Positions 34,986 through 46,580 of a stretch of 64,000 nucleotides of DNA are shown here, one piece after another (within the stretch, counting starts at the first letter, position 1; each line of letters begins with the position of its first letter). The DNA comes from Dicaeum eximium. Its lineage: Eukaryota > Chordata > Aves > Passeriformes > Dicaeidae. Position numbers and translations under genes: made by a program. The notes under the pieces were generated by a model. It was not told the DNA's origin, searched no databases, and worked only from the letters and a program-made list of their open reading frames with translations. The stretch is taken from NCBI GenBank assembly GCA_013396995.1, contig VWZP01002893.1, forward strand, positions 310,001 to 374,000, given 5' to 3'.

Positions 34986-37900
34986 GTAGCGCCTTTCTTC
35001 CCCGCCTTCCATTTGTTTGTATTAATGATTTAGTAGCCGTCTTGCCTGAAAACTTCCACCGTGAGTGACTGCTGTGGGTTTTCAGGCAGTCAGTGACCTT
35101 AAGGTTGGTTCAGTGCTTTTTTCGTGCAAAATCTATGTGAAATAACCGCTATATAGTTTTTTTTTTCTTACCGTTTTATTTTTTTTTCTGTAAGAAAAAA
35201 AATTCACCTGCTTTATAATTTAAAAGAAAACACCATTGAGTCGGGGAGTGATGTAATTCTCCTACCTAAGGGCACCGACTCTGGTGCTTTGCAGGTGACT
35301 TGTCTTTTGCTTACTCTTAAATTTATTTTAATGGTAATCCTATGTGGCTAGGAAATAACATATTTAACAGTGCTGTTTTAAGAATGTATTTTGTTAAAAT
35401 TGAACACTTTCAATTTTTTTTCTTCCTGATTCCTGCCCCTCCTCCCTCAAAAGAAAACAATAAAAAAGATTAGGCATGAGATCAGCGGCAGAAAAACCAA
35501 AGGATTGGGGAGGCAGAACCGGGGTTAAAAACACTGAATCGTTTATAAAAAGCACACTTTCAGCTTTTTGTATTTCCAAGCTCTCGTTCCACCTTTCTGT
35601 GGTCAAACTGTCCAAGACTTCGTTGCGAATAGTTTTAAAAAATTATTTAGGTTTTTTCTAAATATTATTTGTTCCTCCTGTATTTTTTACTACCCGTAAT
35701 TGTTCTGAGATAAGCACGCAGCCCTCCTAAAAAGGTGAATATTGAAATGACCGCTTACTAATACCTCCTTATTGCAAATATTGAGGGGTTATTTTTTGAG
35801 GGGGCGAACTCTTAACTAGACTGGTGAAAAGTCTAAGAGAGATGTTGAGTAGGTGGGGGAAAATTTGATCACAAAAGGTTTTGTTTGCCGTGATGATACG
35901 GTGAGTTATTAATTGTAGTATTAACCAGAAAGGTGTTACGTCTGTCACTGGTTTTATTTGAAATGGACATCAGTGTTATGTTCAGCAAGTTTATATAAGG
36001 GTTGGTAATATTTTGGGGGGAGGAGGTTGCAGAGATTATTGCTTGTGGGTTTGCGACTGAACGCACTTTATCAGCTGAATGAACTGGATTATTGTATAGA
36101 CATAATTTTCCATTTCTCTATCATTTTCTTTTCAGTGTTCGTCACTTTCTTAAGCGTTTATCTCTCGCTAACAAAGTGTCTGGTTTTTGGGAGTAGGGAG
36201 GTGCGGCTGGGGACACTGGAAGTTTGGGGATAATGTGAGCAACAGGACTGTATTTATTTATTTAAAAAAAAACCCCAAAGTTAGGAGGTGAGGATTCTCT
36301 TTCTGGAGCATTCGGGCACCTTCTGGTGGGGTATGTCTGTAGGCTTTTAATTATTTATTTCACTTTTGTCCTTTCAAAAATGAAGTAGAGTGAAACCAAA
36401 ATGAAACAAAGTAAAATTAGAGTAAGCGTTGAAAAATAAATAAATAAAGCAAGCGAACGTCTGGAAGCCCAATACTTGATTTCATCAACCTGGTGGCAAT
36501 GGCTTCTCGATAGAAGCGGTATCTGCCGATATCACCCCTGTTCATGGCTGTAGCCTGGCCTCATTTTACGCTGCGTTTCCACTGAACATGTTGACGTGCT
36601 GCTGCTTATATAAGGGGAAGAACAAATTCAAGCAGATTAGTGCTTGGGATTTTGAGATCGGCTACCCAGATCGCGTTGTGGGTTTTTTCCTTTCCTTGGG
36701 GGAGCTGATGGGGGAAGGCTGGAGAATGACGGGAGGGGATGGAATCAGAATGTGTGGTTGGGAGAAGATGGGGGTGATGCGGGGAGCAGCTTATTCGCAT
36801 AATGTCTGCGCTGCGTCCCTTTTTCTTTTCTTTTTATAAAACCCATTATCTCTAAAAACACATTATTCTTCAGCTGGGTCTAAAAAAAAAATAGTGGGAG
36901 GGGTTATCATAGCGAGGGGGTTTGGTATGGGAGTCATTAGACCCACTGCTGCAAAACCAAGATACAGAAATCCATCTGCACCAACATTTCGGAGGGAGGG
37001 AGGGCGTAGAGAGGGGGGAAGGGATGGATTGTCTATCTTGGATTAGCGAAGTGGAGCTTTGTATTCTTCATTTTCCTCCCCATTTTCTGCCATTTTCCCC
37101 CATCCCCCCATCTGCACACCCGCTTTCCTCCTCCCAGCCCCCACTCCCCCGAAGGTTTCTCATCCCTTGACGAGAAAATTCTGTGTTACATCCTGATGGC
37201 TCTGCGGCTTTTTTTTAGTGCATCACAACAGTGGCACGATGACCTTTACTTCATGCCACACAAATTTGGGCTCCCGATAGGACTGTGACCGCAGCTTGGG
37301 CACACACGTACACCCGTAGTCATGTACCTTGGATAAGTCGGTGATTTAATTTCGATTTTTGCGTGTGCATCTTTGTGTGTCTGTGCGGTTGGTAAACACT
37401 GGCAGAGGGTAAGGAACGCAGTAATTGCCAAAGGCACGTCCATCCATTTTGCCAGCCCCTCTTGCCGTTCTCTTTTCCTGGACATTGTGTCACACATCAT
37501 GAGATTTTGTGCTGGGGAGGGGTGTGCCCTGTATGGATGGCAGGGGCCTGGGGGTTGGAGGGAGTGTATGTGTACTGGGGAGGGAGAAATTGTGTGGGGG
37601 GAAATGGACCTGACGATGCTAATAACATTATTTTGGTCAAATGAACGTCTGGTGATAATGATGCAGTGTAACCATCCGTGAAATACATGCTTGCGACACA
37701 CTGGAATAAAGGTTACTCCAGGGAGCTCCGTCAGAGCCAGGCACGCTCGAGGGAGTGAGCTGTCCCCTTGATAGGGGAAACAAAATTCATAAGCGTCCCA
37801 GGTCCCCTCCCTTTCCAGTGCCTCCTTGCATGTCCGAGCTGGAGGGCATTGCGATCGAGAGAGGGGGTGGGCTGCATTGGAGCCAGGACCAAACAAAGCA

Positions 37901-38842
37901 TTCCCGCCTCACCCCCCCATGCCATCCTCTCTTGCCCTCTTTGAGCTGATCCGTACTGTTGATCCAGACGATAGAGGAATATCGCCATTTCCATGCAGTC
38001 CCTGCTGGAGCCTGGAGGGTGGTGAATTGAGAGGCGGAGAAAAGCTCCTTGTGTTTCTGTTGCAGGATGTGCAGGAGAGCCATGGCTTTTCGGGTCTGAG
38101 TGGAGCAGGGAAAAGGCTGGGCTGGGGAAGCAAAGGCAGTAAGAGTCTCTCCCTCCATCCATTGTTCCCTTCCTTCATTCCCCCAGCTAGAACACGATGT
38201 AGGACCTGACAAGCCTCAGTGGGTGGCTGTGGTGATTGGCACGCAGGGACGAGGGAGCTGAGACAGCGAGAGGGAAGCTTTTTCTGCATTTCAGGATGTT
38301 CAGGACCCTGTCTGAGGCTCACAGACCTGCTCAGTACCCTCCTTTTCTGGGTGTGAAGGGCTTCCATCTTTGGTCATGGGCTGCTCACACCCAGGCCAAG
38401 GGGAGCTGTGGCAGGAAGGTGCTCCTGTGGTTCTGCCAGCTGCTGCTTCTCATTTCCTCTGTGTGGCTGTGCCTGCTCTGAGGTCTCTGTGTTTCTGGAT
38501 GCTTCCACTTCATGAAACAATAGCAAAAGTTGAATAAATAGATTTCTCTAGAGCTACTGGTGTTCGTTGTTTGCTTTTCTCCTTTCTCTGACCTTGAGGT
38601 GTAGCAGTAAACTACAGCCAGGAAGATGGGGGCAGGGGTGTGTCCAGTGCCCCACATGGTTGCTCTAGGTGATGCCTGGAGAGATTCCCTTGCTCCCCTG
38701 GTTTTTGATCACCAGAGCCAATCTTGCTTCGGCTGCCCAGCTTCATCAGTAGTTACTTTTTGATCTCTCCCTGTTGTCCCTCTTACCTCTGTTACTTTGA
38801 AGTGGTTGTTGTGCTGCAGTTCCTGTGCTTGTAGGAACTTTA
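34986..38842. other. Candidate first-intron sequence, possibly conserved non-coding
   Basis: AT-rich to 36.5 kb, then patches that are G-rich (36.70-36.80 kb) and C/T-rich (37.07-37.15 kb). From 37.2 to 38.4 kb several overlapping frames stay open on both strands; the longest is 216 codons at 37,246-37,896 (-). They overlap in different frames and show no recognised domain, so I do not call a gene. Confidence 0.4.
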
Positions 38843-39325
38843 CCATCATACAGTATCCTCAGCTGGAAGTCCAACTCCTGGCCCTGCACAAAACACCCCA
38901 AGAATCATACCATGTGCCTGAGGGTATTTTCCAAATGCTTCTTGAACTCTGTCAGGCTTGCTGCTTTTCCTGGGGAGCCTGTTCCAGTGCCCAACCTCCC
39001 TCTAGGTAAAGAACCTTTCCCTAACATCTAACCTAAACCTCCCCAGATTCAGCTTCAGACCATTTTGTCGAGTCCTGTTGCTGGTCACCAGAGAGAAGAG
39101 ATCAGTGCCTGCCCTTCCACTTCCCCTCATGAGGAAGTTGTAGACTCTGATGAGGTATTCCCTGTCTCCTACAGACTGAACAGACTGGTATTCCCTGATG
39201 AGGTACAGACTGAACAGTCCAGGTGACCTCAGCTTTTTCTTGTAAGGCTTGTCCTCTAAGACCTTCACCATCTTTGTAGCTCTCCTTTCAATGCTCTCTC
39301 ATACCTTTTTATCCTCATTACATTG
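38843..39325 (-). repeat. CR1 LINE, 3'-end fragment with internal duplication
   Basis: The + strand carries the antisense CR1 order: 'ctggaagtccaactcctggc', 'ccaaatgcttcttgaactct', 'ggggagcctgttccagtgcc', 'acatctaacctaaacctccc', 'ctggtcaccagagagaagag', 'atgaggaagttgtagactct' and 'gaccttcaccatctttgtag'. It is the same subfamily type as 2.40 kb. Near 39,150-39,220 the pieces 'ctgatgaggta' and 'cagactgaacag' occur twice, a local duplication inside the element. Confidence 0.95.
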
Positions 39326-42300
39326 GGCTTTTATATGGCTGCTCTCCAAGATGACAGGGTGGCCATCTGAGCAACAGGCTGAATGTACTGCAGGGCCTGT
39401 GTGCCTGCTCCCATCCTGTGGATACCCTCCCTGGTATCTCCCTGGTGCCCTGAAGGGCAAAGGTGAGCCCAAGGTTCCTCCTTTTCCCCAGTGATTCAAG
39501 TACCATTGTGTTCTTGTGGCATAGTTAGCTTGCTTTTATGAATTATTCATTAACAGGAAAAGTTGGAAAAAGCATTATTGTAGGTACATTGCGATGATTG
39601 CCATGTAAATTTTGTAGCTCACCCTGACTGTTGCGCTTTGTCCTTCTTTGCGCTTTCACAGCCAAGGAAGAAGAACATGGACATAGTGCTGGAATTTACC
39701 CCTAACCCTGAGTGTTTTGCAACCTTGAAGAGAGAAGAGAACTCAGTTCCTGCAAAGCATTGAGAGAGTGAGAGGTGGTGCAAGGGGTAGTTTGTGGTAG
39801 CAGTGATGGTGGATTTTAAGTCCCTGTGCCAAAAGGAAATAAATACGCCTCCTCCGTCCCTTACTTTCTTCCCTTTCTAAGCAAGTTGCCAAGCCATCAG
39901 GTACCAGCAACTCTTCTTTTTTTGTGTTAGGATTGGATTTAAACCCTCAATCTAGAGGACGCCTTCAGACTGTACAAGATGGTTGGGTTCCTGTCTGGAT
40001 TATTCCTGGGAAGGTAGAGTTTAGTTCCCTTTTTCTTGTATCAGCAGTGGTATTTTGGTGGATCTACTGAACGTCTTTTTCTGCAGCCTCCTCCAGGACT
40101 CTTTAGAATATTTTTATTGAGAAGCAGAGTGTATTTCCCCTGCTGATGTGTTTTCCTTTGCCCTCTCCTTTAGCTCTGTGCTCTGGGTATGTGCAGGGGG
40201 ATGTCAGGATACTGGCTGAGCTGTGATAGGCTGTAGCAATGATAAGGACACACAGTGATCTGTCCAAGAACAAACTGAAGGAGCTTTATGATGATCAAAA
40301 GCCATGATAAGAGATGACCTCTGATGATGATGATGCATGGTGTTTAATTTTAAAACAAAATGCATCCATCTTTATCTGCCCCTGCCCCCCACCAGCATGA
40401 AGAGAAGACAGGCTTTATTTTCGGACAATTGCCCAAGCAGTTTGAGGCAGAAATTACCCAAATTTTGGCTAAGCTTTGGAAATTTCTATCAGCTCTCATC
40501 TCTCCCTTATCCCCCTCTTCTAGGTAATAGCAGTCTGTCGGTCTAGCAGAGCTGTTTTTTAATTGATAAAGCAAGTGGTGAGGAAGATACTTTTAATTTT
40601 TGAAACCAAGATACAAGAGGGATTGGCAACTTTTGAAACTAGTACACTACATAATCTTGGTTCAGGTTATTTGCTTTTTCTTTTCTTTTGTTTCTCCTCA
40701 TTTGGAGCATAGATAATGGCAATTCATGTGTAAAGGACTCTGAGAATCAGAAGTGGTGTTTTGACTTCTCACTGCCATCCAAACAGCCAGACCAAGACGT
40801 GTTCGTAGAAGGGCGGCATGGGAGAATTTTGTTCTGCCTTTCTCCTTGCTGTGGGCAATGGATGGCAGTTTATACCTTTTTTTGTTTTTTATGGAAAAAA
40901 CATTACTTTTGTTGGGCTAGCTTAAGTATGGTTTTACTGAAGTCTAGTTTGGATAAAATGCAGTGTTTCTGTAGTGATGTTCTTGAAAAGTTGGGCAATA
41001 AGACTCCTACTGGAAATACACTAGTGATGTTGGAAGATCCTGCGTTCTTCCTTAGGGGAAAGTGGGAACGCAATTTCTCTTGTTACCATTCACAGAAAAC
41101 AGTGCTCTCTAAGCACTGTGGATAGCTCTTGTGAGCTGTACACCACACAGCCAGCTTGGCAAAGTGCTCTGTCTGGGCTAAAGCCTTCAGCCTCTTTAGG
41201 CTCTGGCCTGCTGTGGGCATCACTATATGGCTTTTCAGAGAGTGGTGGAGGTTCACTTACAGCTGTCAGATGTTCAGCTCTGTCTGAAATATGGCCCCTT
41301 GCTCTAGGGTGGATTAGTCCTTCATCTGCTTTGCTTCCCCGTGTCTCAGAGCTTTCTTCTAGTTTCTCACAGCCATGTGCCTGAGTTCTCTCCCAGGCAT
41401 ACTCGCCTGCCTGTTTTGTTTGTGCTGGCAGAAGGAGCGAGCTGGGGTGGTGGGAAGGGTATGTCAGGGATTTTGGGGCTGTCAGCGGATCTGTCGTCTC
41501 TCACTGGTGTGCTGAACTCCTGTCCTTTCCAAATTCCTTTCCTTTGCCCTTGATGGTGAGGGACGGCTGATTTCAAGCACAATCTGCTTGTGTCATTCCT
41601 AGTCCTGCCACTTGTCATCCATCACATCATGGGAACTAATTAACACTAGTAGCTTTGGATCCTGGGAATGACAGTGCTGGGATGGTAGACTCTTTCAAAG
41701 ATCCTGATGTCTCCTTTCATAACTAGGGCAGCTCAGCCCAGGAGTTGATGGGCTCTGCTGTCCTTTGCCGGCTGCACCAGCCCTGTGGTGTGGGTGCCTG
41801 TGTGTGTAGCAGGGAGGGCACTCAAGCCCTAGGCCTGCCTTAAAATGCCCTTGACAGTGCTGCAGCATCCCCTGCATCCAAGTACCTCCCAGCAGCCGGA
41901 TGAGAGCCAAGGAATGGGATGGAATAATAATTGATGAGGATGGGGGGGTATGATGTAAACTTTTTCAAGCTGCCAGTAGCATCTCCGCTGCCTTTGGGTG
42001 CATACAGCTGTGGATAGTTCCAGGATCTGCTTGTGAGCTTGACCCTCTGAGAATCCCCTGCTCATGGCACAGCACACTGTCCTGTTTCTGCTGTGCTTGC
42101 TGTGTTGATGGGGTGGTCATCAAGGGAATCAGTGTGCTGCTCCTGTAGGGATGGCAGGATTAAAGATGAGGCGTCAGTCATACTGTGAGGCTGAACAGAG
42201 AGCACTTGCTCCCCTTCTCCCTCTACTTTGTCTTTTCTGCTGTTGTGGACCACTTCTAAGAAAGGAAAGAGTCCTGTGGGGACAGAAAGAAAGGTAGCTA

Positions 42301-43597
42301 AACAAGAGAATGATGTTTGCTTGCAGCTGAAGGAGGATAAGGAGAGGAATTACTTTCCAGGGGGGTAATTGTCTAATGGGACTGGCTGCATCTGCAGAAC
42401 AGGGTAGTGCTGGCTTTGTTTCAGTCTGCTCTTGCATCCCATTTTTTTTCCAATAATGTGTTAATTAAACATTGATTTCAGAGGGAAAAGGAATCTGCTT
42501 GAACTGCAGAAACTAAATGGAGTGTGGAGGAATGGGATCTGGTGAGGGATGTGTGGAAGGACCTTCTGTCCTGTCTTCATGACTAGTCACGGAGGGAAGC
42601 AAGGCAAGGGCTGTAGAAAAATCTGTTCACCTTAAGCTTAGAGTTCTTCACTCATCTTAAGTGTGAATCTTCTTCCTTCTGTAACTGCACAGTTTTCAAC
42701 TGATATGAGTTAAGGAATTACCAGGTAGACAACAGTGTTTCTCACAAAGGACTTCATTTTTATTAAATAGCAAAATGGAAGAGAGATTATTTTCAAGGTG
42801 TTTGAGAGGCTTTCTGTCCAGTTTGATATTCTTCTAATTTTCGATTATTGTAGTTGCTGTTGTACATATAAGTGAATCACGTTGTGGTGCAAGTTAAGCC
42901 ACCAGTTGTAATGCTCTTGTTACTCACAAATACCTAACTGACCTTCATTTACTACATGTGGATGTCAGTCACTGAACACACATATAAGGTTGTCATGTGC
43001 ACTTTTTTATACTTTCTCTTCTGGTCCTTGGAGGATTAGGAGGTGAGAAAAGATTATGGTATGTCCTTCCCTTGCTTGGTTGAACTCTCTTCTGTTCATT
43101 AGACTGGAAGAGCCAGAGGAAGTCTGTGCTGCCCTCCTTTTGTGCTCCCAGGTGTTAGGGATGTATAGTGAAGATAAGAGTCCTTACTTTAGTCTGAGAT
43201 CTTATCTGGAATAAACTTCTCTGCTGATGTGAGCAATATATTCGTAACAGTGTTAAACAGTTTGATTTGAGTTTTTTTGACCACTGTGCTTTCTGTCTTC
43301 ACTAGTTCTGGGAAGTAATGGAAAGGAGGGAATAACCTGTCTGACCTTTCTGAGTATTGCATAAGTCTGAATTAAAGTGATCTCACAAAGATCTCAATCA
43401 GTTCATGCAGTAAGTGAAATAGCAGCGTTGTCCTGAGAAGGAACCCGTCCTAGCTGTTAAATTCCTTTCTGCGCCATCTGCAATATCAGTCTACAGAAGG
43501 ATCTGCTCTAGCATCAGGAGACATTTGAAAAATAACAGATTAAGCCACAGAGCAACTGTTTTCTAGGAAGATTTTTGACCTGCTGATGGCTGGTGAA
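39326..43597. other. Non-coding, nothing recognised
   Basis: No exon or repeat could be supported. Frames of up to 145 codons (40.69-41.13 kb +) begin in AT-rich sequence and have no domain. Confidence 0.5.
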
Positions 43598-44325
43598 AAT
43601 CACAGAATGGTTAAATTTGGAAGGGACTCTCATGGTCATCTGATCCAGCCCCTTGCTCAAGCAGAGCCACCCAGAAATGATGACCACGTCCAGATGGCTT
43701 TTGAATATCTTCAAGGAGAGAGACTCTACAACTGCCCTGAGCAGCCTGTGCCGGGTTTCAGTTACTCTCCCAGAAAAAAAGTGTGTCCTGATGTTCAGGC
43801 AGGACCTTCTGTGTTTCAGTTTGTGCTCGTTGCCTCTGCTCCTGTCACTGGGCAGCACTGAAAAAAGCCTGGCTGTGTTACCTTTACACCCTGCCTTCAG
43901 GTAATTATGTACATTGGTCGGACACTGCCCACCCCAGACACCCTTTAGAGTATTTTCTCCTCCAGACTAAACAGTCTTAACTTTCCCAGGCTTTCCTACT
44001 ATGAGAGACACTGATAATCTTCTTTGTGGCCCTTTGTTGGATTCCCCCTGTTATGTCTGCCTCTCTCTTGTACTGAGGAGTGCAGAACTGCACACAGTAC
44101 TCCACGTTTGGCCTCACCAGTGCTGAGGAGAGGGAAGGATCCCCTTTCTCAGCCTGCTGATGACATTTCTAATGCAGCCCAGAATGCCATTAGCTGCCTT
44201 TTGTGCAAGGGCATGTTGTTGGCTGATAGTCAATGTGGTGTCCACCAGGAGCTCAGGTCCTGTTCTGTGAAGTCGCTTTTCAGCCAGGTGTTCCTCAGCA
44301 TGTGCTGATCCATGACCCATGAACT
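43598..44325 (-). repeat. CR1 LINE, longer 3' fragment (about 730 bp)
   Basis: The + strand begins 'atcacagaatggttaaattt' and continues 'catctgatccagccccttgc', 'tcactgggcagcactgaaaa', 'ctccagactaaacagtctta', 'cttctttgtggccctttgtt', 'actgcacacagtactccac' and 'cagcatgtgctgatccatga'. This is the antisense of a CR1 3' end of a different subfamily from the 2.4 and 38.8 kb copies. It reaches further into the element than the others here. Frames on both strands are repeat-derived. Confidence 0.9.
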
Positions 44326-44522
44326 TCATTACAGTCGTATTGAGTGTCAGCAGAGCAGGCAGGATGGTCCTTAAGTATTAATTTAAGAAGCAGAAGTCTG
44401 GAGTTCTTTCCCAGAGTGTGTTTAACCAGTTTTTCGTACAGTCATAACTTTTGCCATTCACTGAAAATTCAAAATTATCATTTGTAAAACATTAAGTTCC
44501 TTGAAAGGAAAGCTTCATATAT
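44326..44522. other. Non-coding spacer
   Basis: About 200 bp of AT-rich sequence between the CR1 copy and a pentanucleotide array. Confidence 0.6.
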
Positions 44523-44524
44523 CT

Positions 44525-44597
44525 GAGAAGAGAAGAGAAGAGAAGAGAAGAGAAGAGAAGAGAAGAGAAGAGAAGAGAAGAGAAGAGAAGAGAAGAG
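44525..44597 (+). repeat. (AGAGA)n / GAGAA pentanucleotide microsatellite
   Basis: About 14 nearly perfect copies of a 5-bp purine unit, with the last copies degenerating to 'agagtagagaagaataga'. It abuts the terminal end of a CR1 fragment and may have grown from that terminus. Confidence 0.97.
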
Positions 44598-44602
44598 TAG
44601 AG

Positions 44603-44666
44603 AAGAATAGAATAATTCCAGTTTGACCTAGTCCAACTGCCTGACCACTTCAGGGAAGACCAAACA
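44603..44666 (-). repeat. CR1 3'-terminal stub
   Basis: 'tagaataattccagtttgac', 'ctagtccaactgcctgacca' and 'cttcagggaagaccaaacag' match the antisense of the extreme 3' end of an old CR1. It stops abruptly where the LTR-like element begins, and no continuation was found beyond that element. Confidence 0.7.
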
Positions 44667-45718
44667 GAAGCTGCCAGAAACTTCCCCCGTGCCCGGCAGA
44701 AGCAATGCCAGCTGGCTCCCAGATGGATGTTCTACTGGCTAAGGCCAAGCCAGCCAGAAATGATAGTAACACCTCTGAGAAGCAAAGAAAATTTTGCTCA
44801 GAAGCAATTGTGGCCAGAGAAGAAAGGAAGGAGAATATGTGACAGTAGCAAGTAGAGTCTCTGCAGACACCAAGGTCAGCAGAGAAGGCAGGACAGGAGG
44901 GGCTCTGAGTGCCAGAGCTGAGATCCCCCTGCAGCCTGTGGTGAAGACCATGGTGAGGCAGGAAGTGCTTCTGCAGCCCAGGGAAATCCACTGGGGTGCA
45001 GAGATCCACCTGCAGCCCATGGAGGGAACCCCACACTGGAGCAGAAGGGTGACTGAAAGAAGGTTGTGAGGCCTGTGCTGGAACAGGCTCCTGACAGGGA
45101 CCATGGAGAGGATCCATGGAGAGAGGAGCCCACACTGGAGCAGGTTTGCTGGCAGGACTTGTGATCCCATGGGAGCCCACACTGGAGCAGGTTTGCTGGC
45201 AGGACTTGTGATCCCATGGGAGCCCACACTGGAGCAGGTTTGCTGGCAGGACTTGTGATCCCATGGGAGCCCACACTGGAGCAGGTTTGCTGGCAGGACT
45301 TGTGATCCCATGGGAGCCCACACTGGAGCAGAGAAAGGACTCCTGTCCTTGAGGAGGGAGTAGCAGCAGAAACAACATGTGATGAGCTGCTCATATTCTC
45401 CATTCCTCATTTCCCTGCACTGCTGGTGGGGAGAAGGCAAAGAATTGGGAATAAAGTTAAGCCCAGGAAAGAGGGAGGGATGTGGGGAAGGTGTTTTTAG
45501 GTCTTACTTCTCATTATCCTGCTTTGATTTTGATTGGTATTAAATTCAGTGAATTTCCTCAAGTTGAGTTGGTTTTGCCTGTGACAGTAATTGATGAGTG
45601 ATCTCTTACCTCAACTCATGAGCCTTTCTTTATATTTTCTCTCCCTGTCCAGTTGCAGAGGGGAGTGGTAGAACGGCTTTGGTGAGTACCTGTCATCCAG
45701 CCAGGGTCATCCTGCCAG
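44667..45718 (-). mobile_element. Avian LTR-like element, family A copy 1 (reverse orientation)
   Basis: About 1.05 kb whose reverse complement matches, in order, the element at 49.33-50.39 kb. Shared landmarks are 'aaggccaagccagcc', 'taacacctctgagaagcaaa', 'cagcctgtggtgaagaccat', 'aacatgtgatgagctgctca' and 'ccagccagggtcatc'. The family resembles a roughly 1.1-kb bird LTR that starts TGTGGTGGGTTGACCC. Its 3' end is cut where it meets a CR1 stub. Inside lies a perfect 47-bp tandem array. Frames of 175-242 codons on the minus strand overlap in all three phases because of this array and are not genes. Confidence 0.75.
45127..45331 (+). repeat. 47-bp tandem repeat, 4.4 perfect copies
   Basis: Units start at 45,127, 45,174, 45,221, 45,268 and 45,315. 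The first four are identical, and the fifth keeps only the first 17 bp (agcccacactggagcag) before diverging. Because 47 is not a multiple of three, the translation repeats every 47 codons in each frame. The array expands a 'cccacactggagcag' motif that is also scattered singly through the same LTR-like family. Confidence 0.97.
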
Positions 45719-45889
45719 AATCAGGTAGAATGCAGAGTGAAAAGGGAGTAGAGAATTGATAGGCTTCTGATAAGACAGTAACTCTTTTGAAGAAGTTTGA
45801 ACACAGCAGTTCTTCCTTTCATGCTCTCTTTGTTGCCAGTGTGTAACATGAGGTTGGAAGTTGATCTGCTTTCTTGGCACAACATAGGT
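45719..45889. other. Short spacer
   Basis: AT-rich sequence between an LTR-like element and an ancient CR1. Nothing recognised. Confidence 0.5.
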
Positions 45890-46580
45890 AATTTACTAAT
45901 TAAACTAGAAAATGGTCTAAATTTGATAAGAACCAATTTATTAAAGACAAATGAAAAGTACTGTACTTGGAAAGATCTCTCAGACTCAAATGTCTGTATG
46001 TAAAATGGGAGATAATGAGCCAGGCAACAGAACTACAGAAAAGGATCTGGGAGGCACTACTGTGAGTCAGAGACTGAATATGAGTCAACGGTGTGGTGAT
46101 GTTGCAAAAAGCAAATCCCATTTTAGGGTATATTTAACAGGAGTGTCACGTGTAGCACACAGGCAGTAGTTTTTCTACGCTAGCAGCCACTGTTGAAGCC
46201 ATAGCAGAGCATTGCATGCAGTGAGAGCAGGAAAACCAGAAACAGGGGAAGGAGATGAGGAGAGAGCAGGCAGAGTGGCAAACACCATCTGCAGGGAGAG
46301 GATTGGTTGGGGTGGTTTAGACTAGAGAGAAGATTGACGAGGGAAAAGCCGTCCAATATTTAAAAGCTTGTTTTAAGAAGACAGTGATTAATTGTTCTCT
46401 GTGTCCACTGGGGATAGGACAAGAAGTAATCAGCTTAATTTGTAGCAAGGAAGATGTGGAGGTAAGTGCTAGGAAAAGCTTTATGAGTATTTGGAAAGTT
46501 AAGCAGGAAAACAGTGTCCTGAGGGAGGCTGTAGTGCCCTCATCACAGGAAGTTTTAAGAGCAGATGAGACAGAAGACAC
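45890..46580 (+). repeat. Ancient CR1 LINE fragment (sense, ORF2 3' region)
   Basis: The + strand reads in CR1 sense order: 'aaagtactgtacttggaaag', 'acagaaaaggatctgggagg', 'agactgaatatgagtcaacg', 'gtgatgttgcaaaaagcaaa', 'aacaggagtgtcacgtgtag', then 'gggataggacaagaagtaat', 'cagcttaatttgtagcaagg' and 'caggaagttttaagagcaga'. These correspond to the end of the reverse-transcriptase ORF and the start of the 3' UTR of old CR1 types shared with turtles and crocodiles. A middle part (about 46.2-46.35 kb) is lost or replaced. Multiple stops show it is dead. Confidence 0.8.

Noticed and set aside
44650..45440. Three overlapping minus-strand frames of 175-242 codons with repeats
   Set aside because: They share the same bases in three phases and owe their length to a 47-bp tandem array in an LTR-like element. 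No retroviral protein motif is present.
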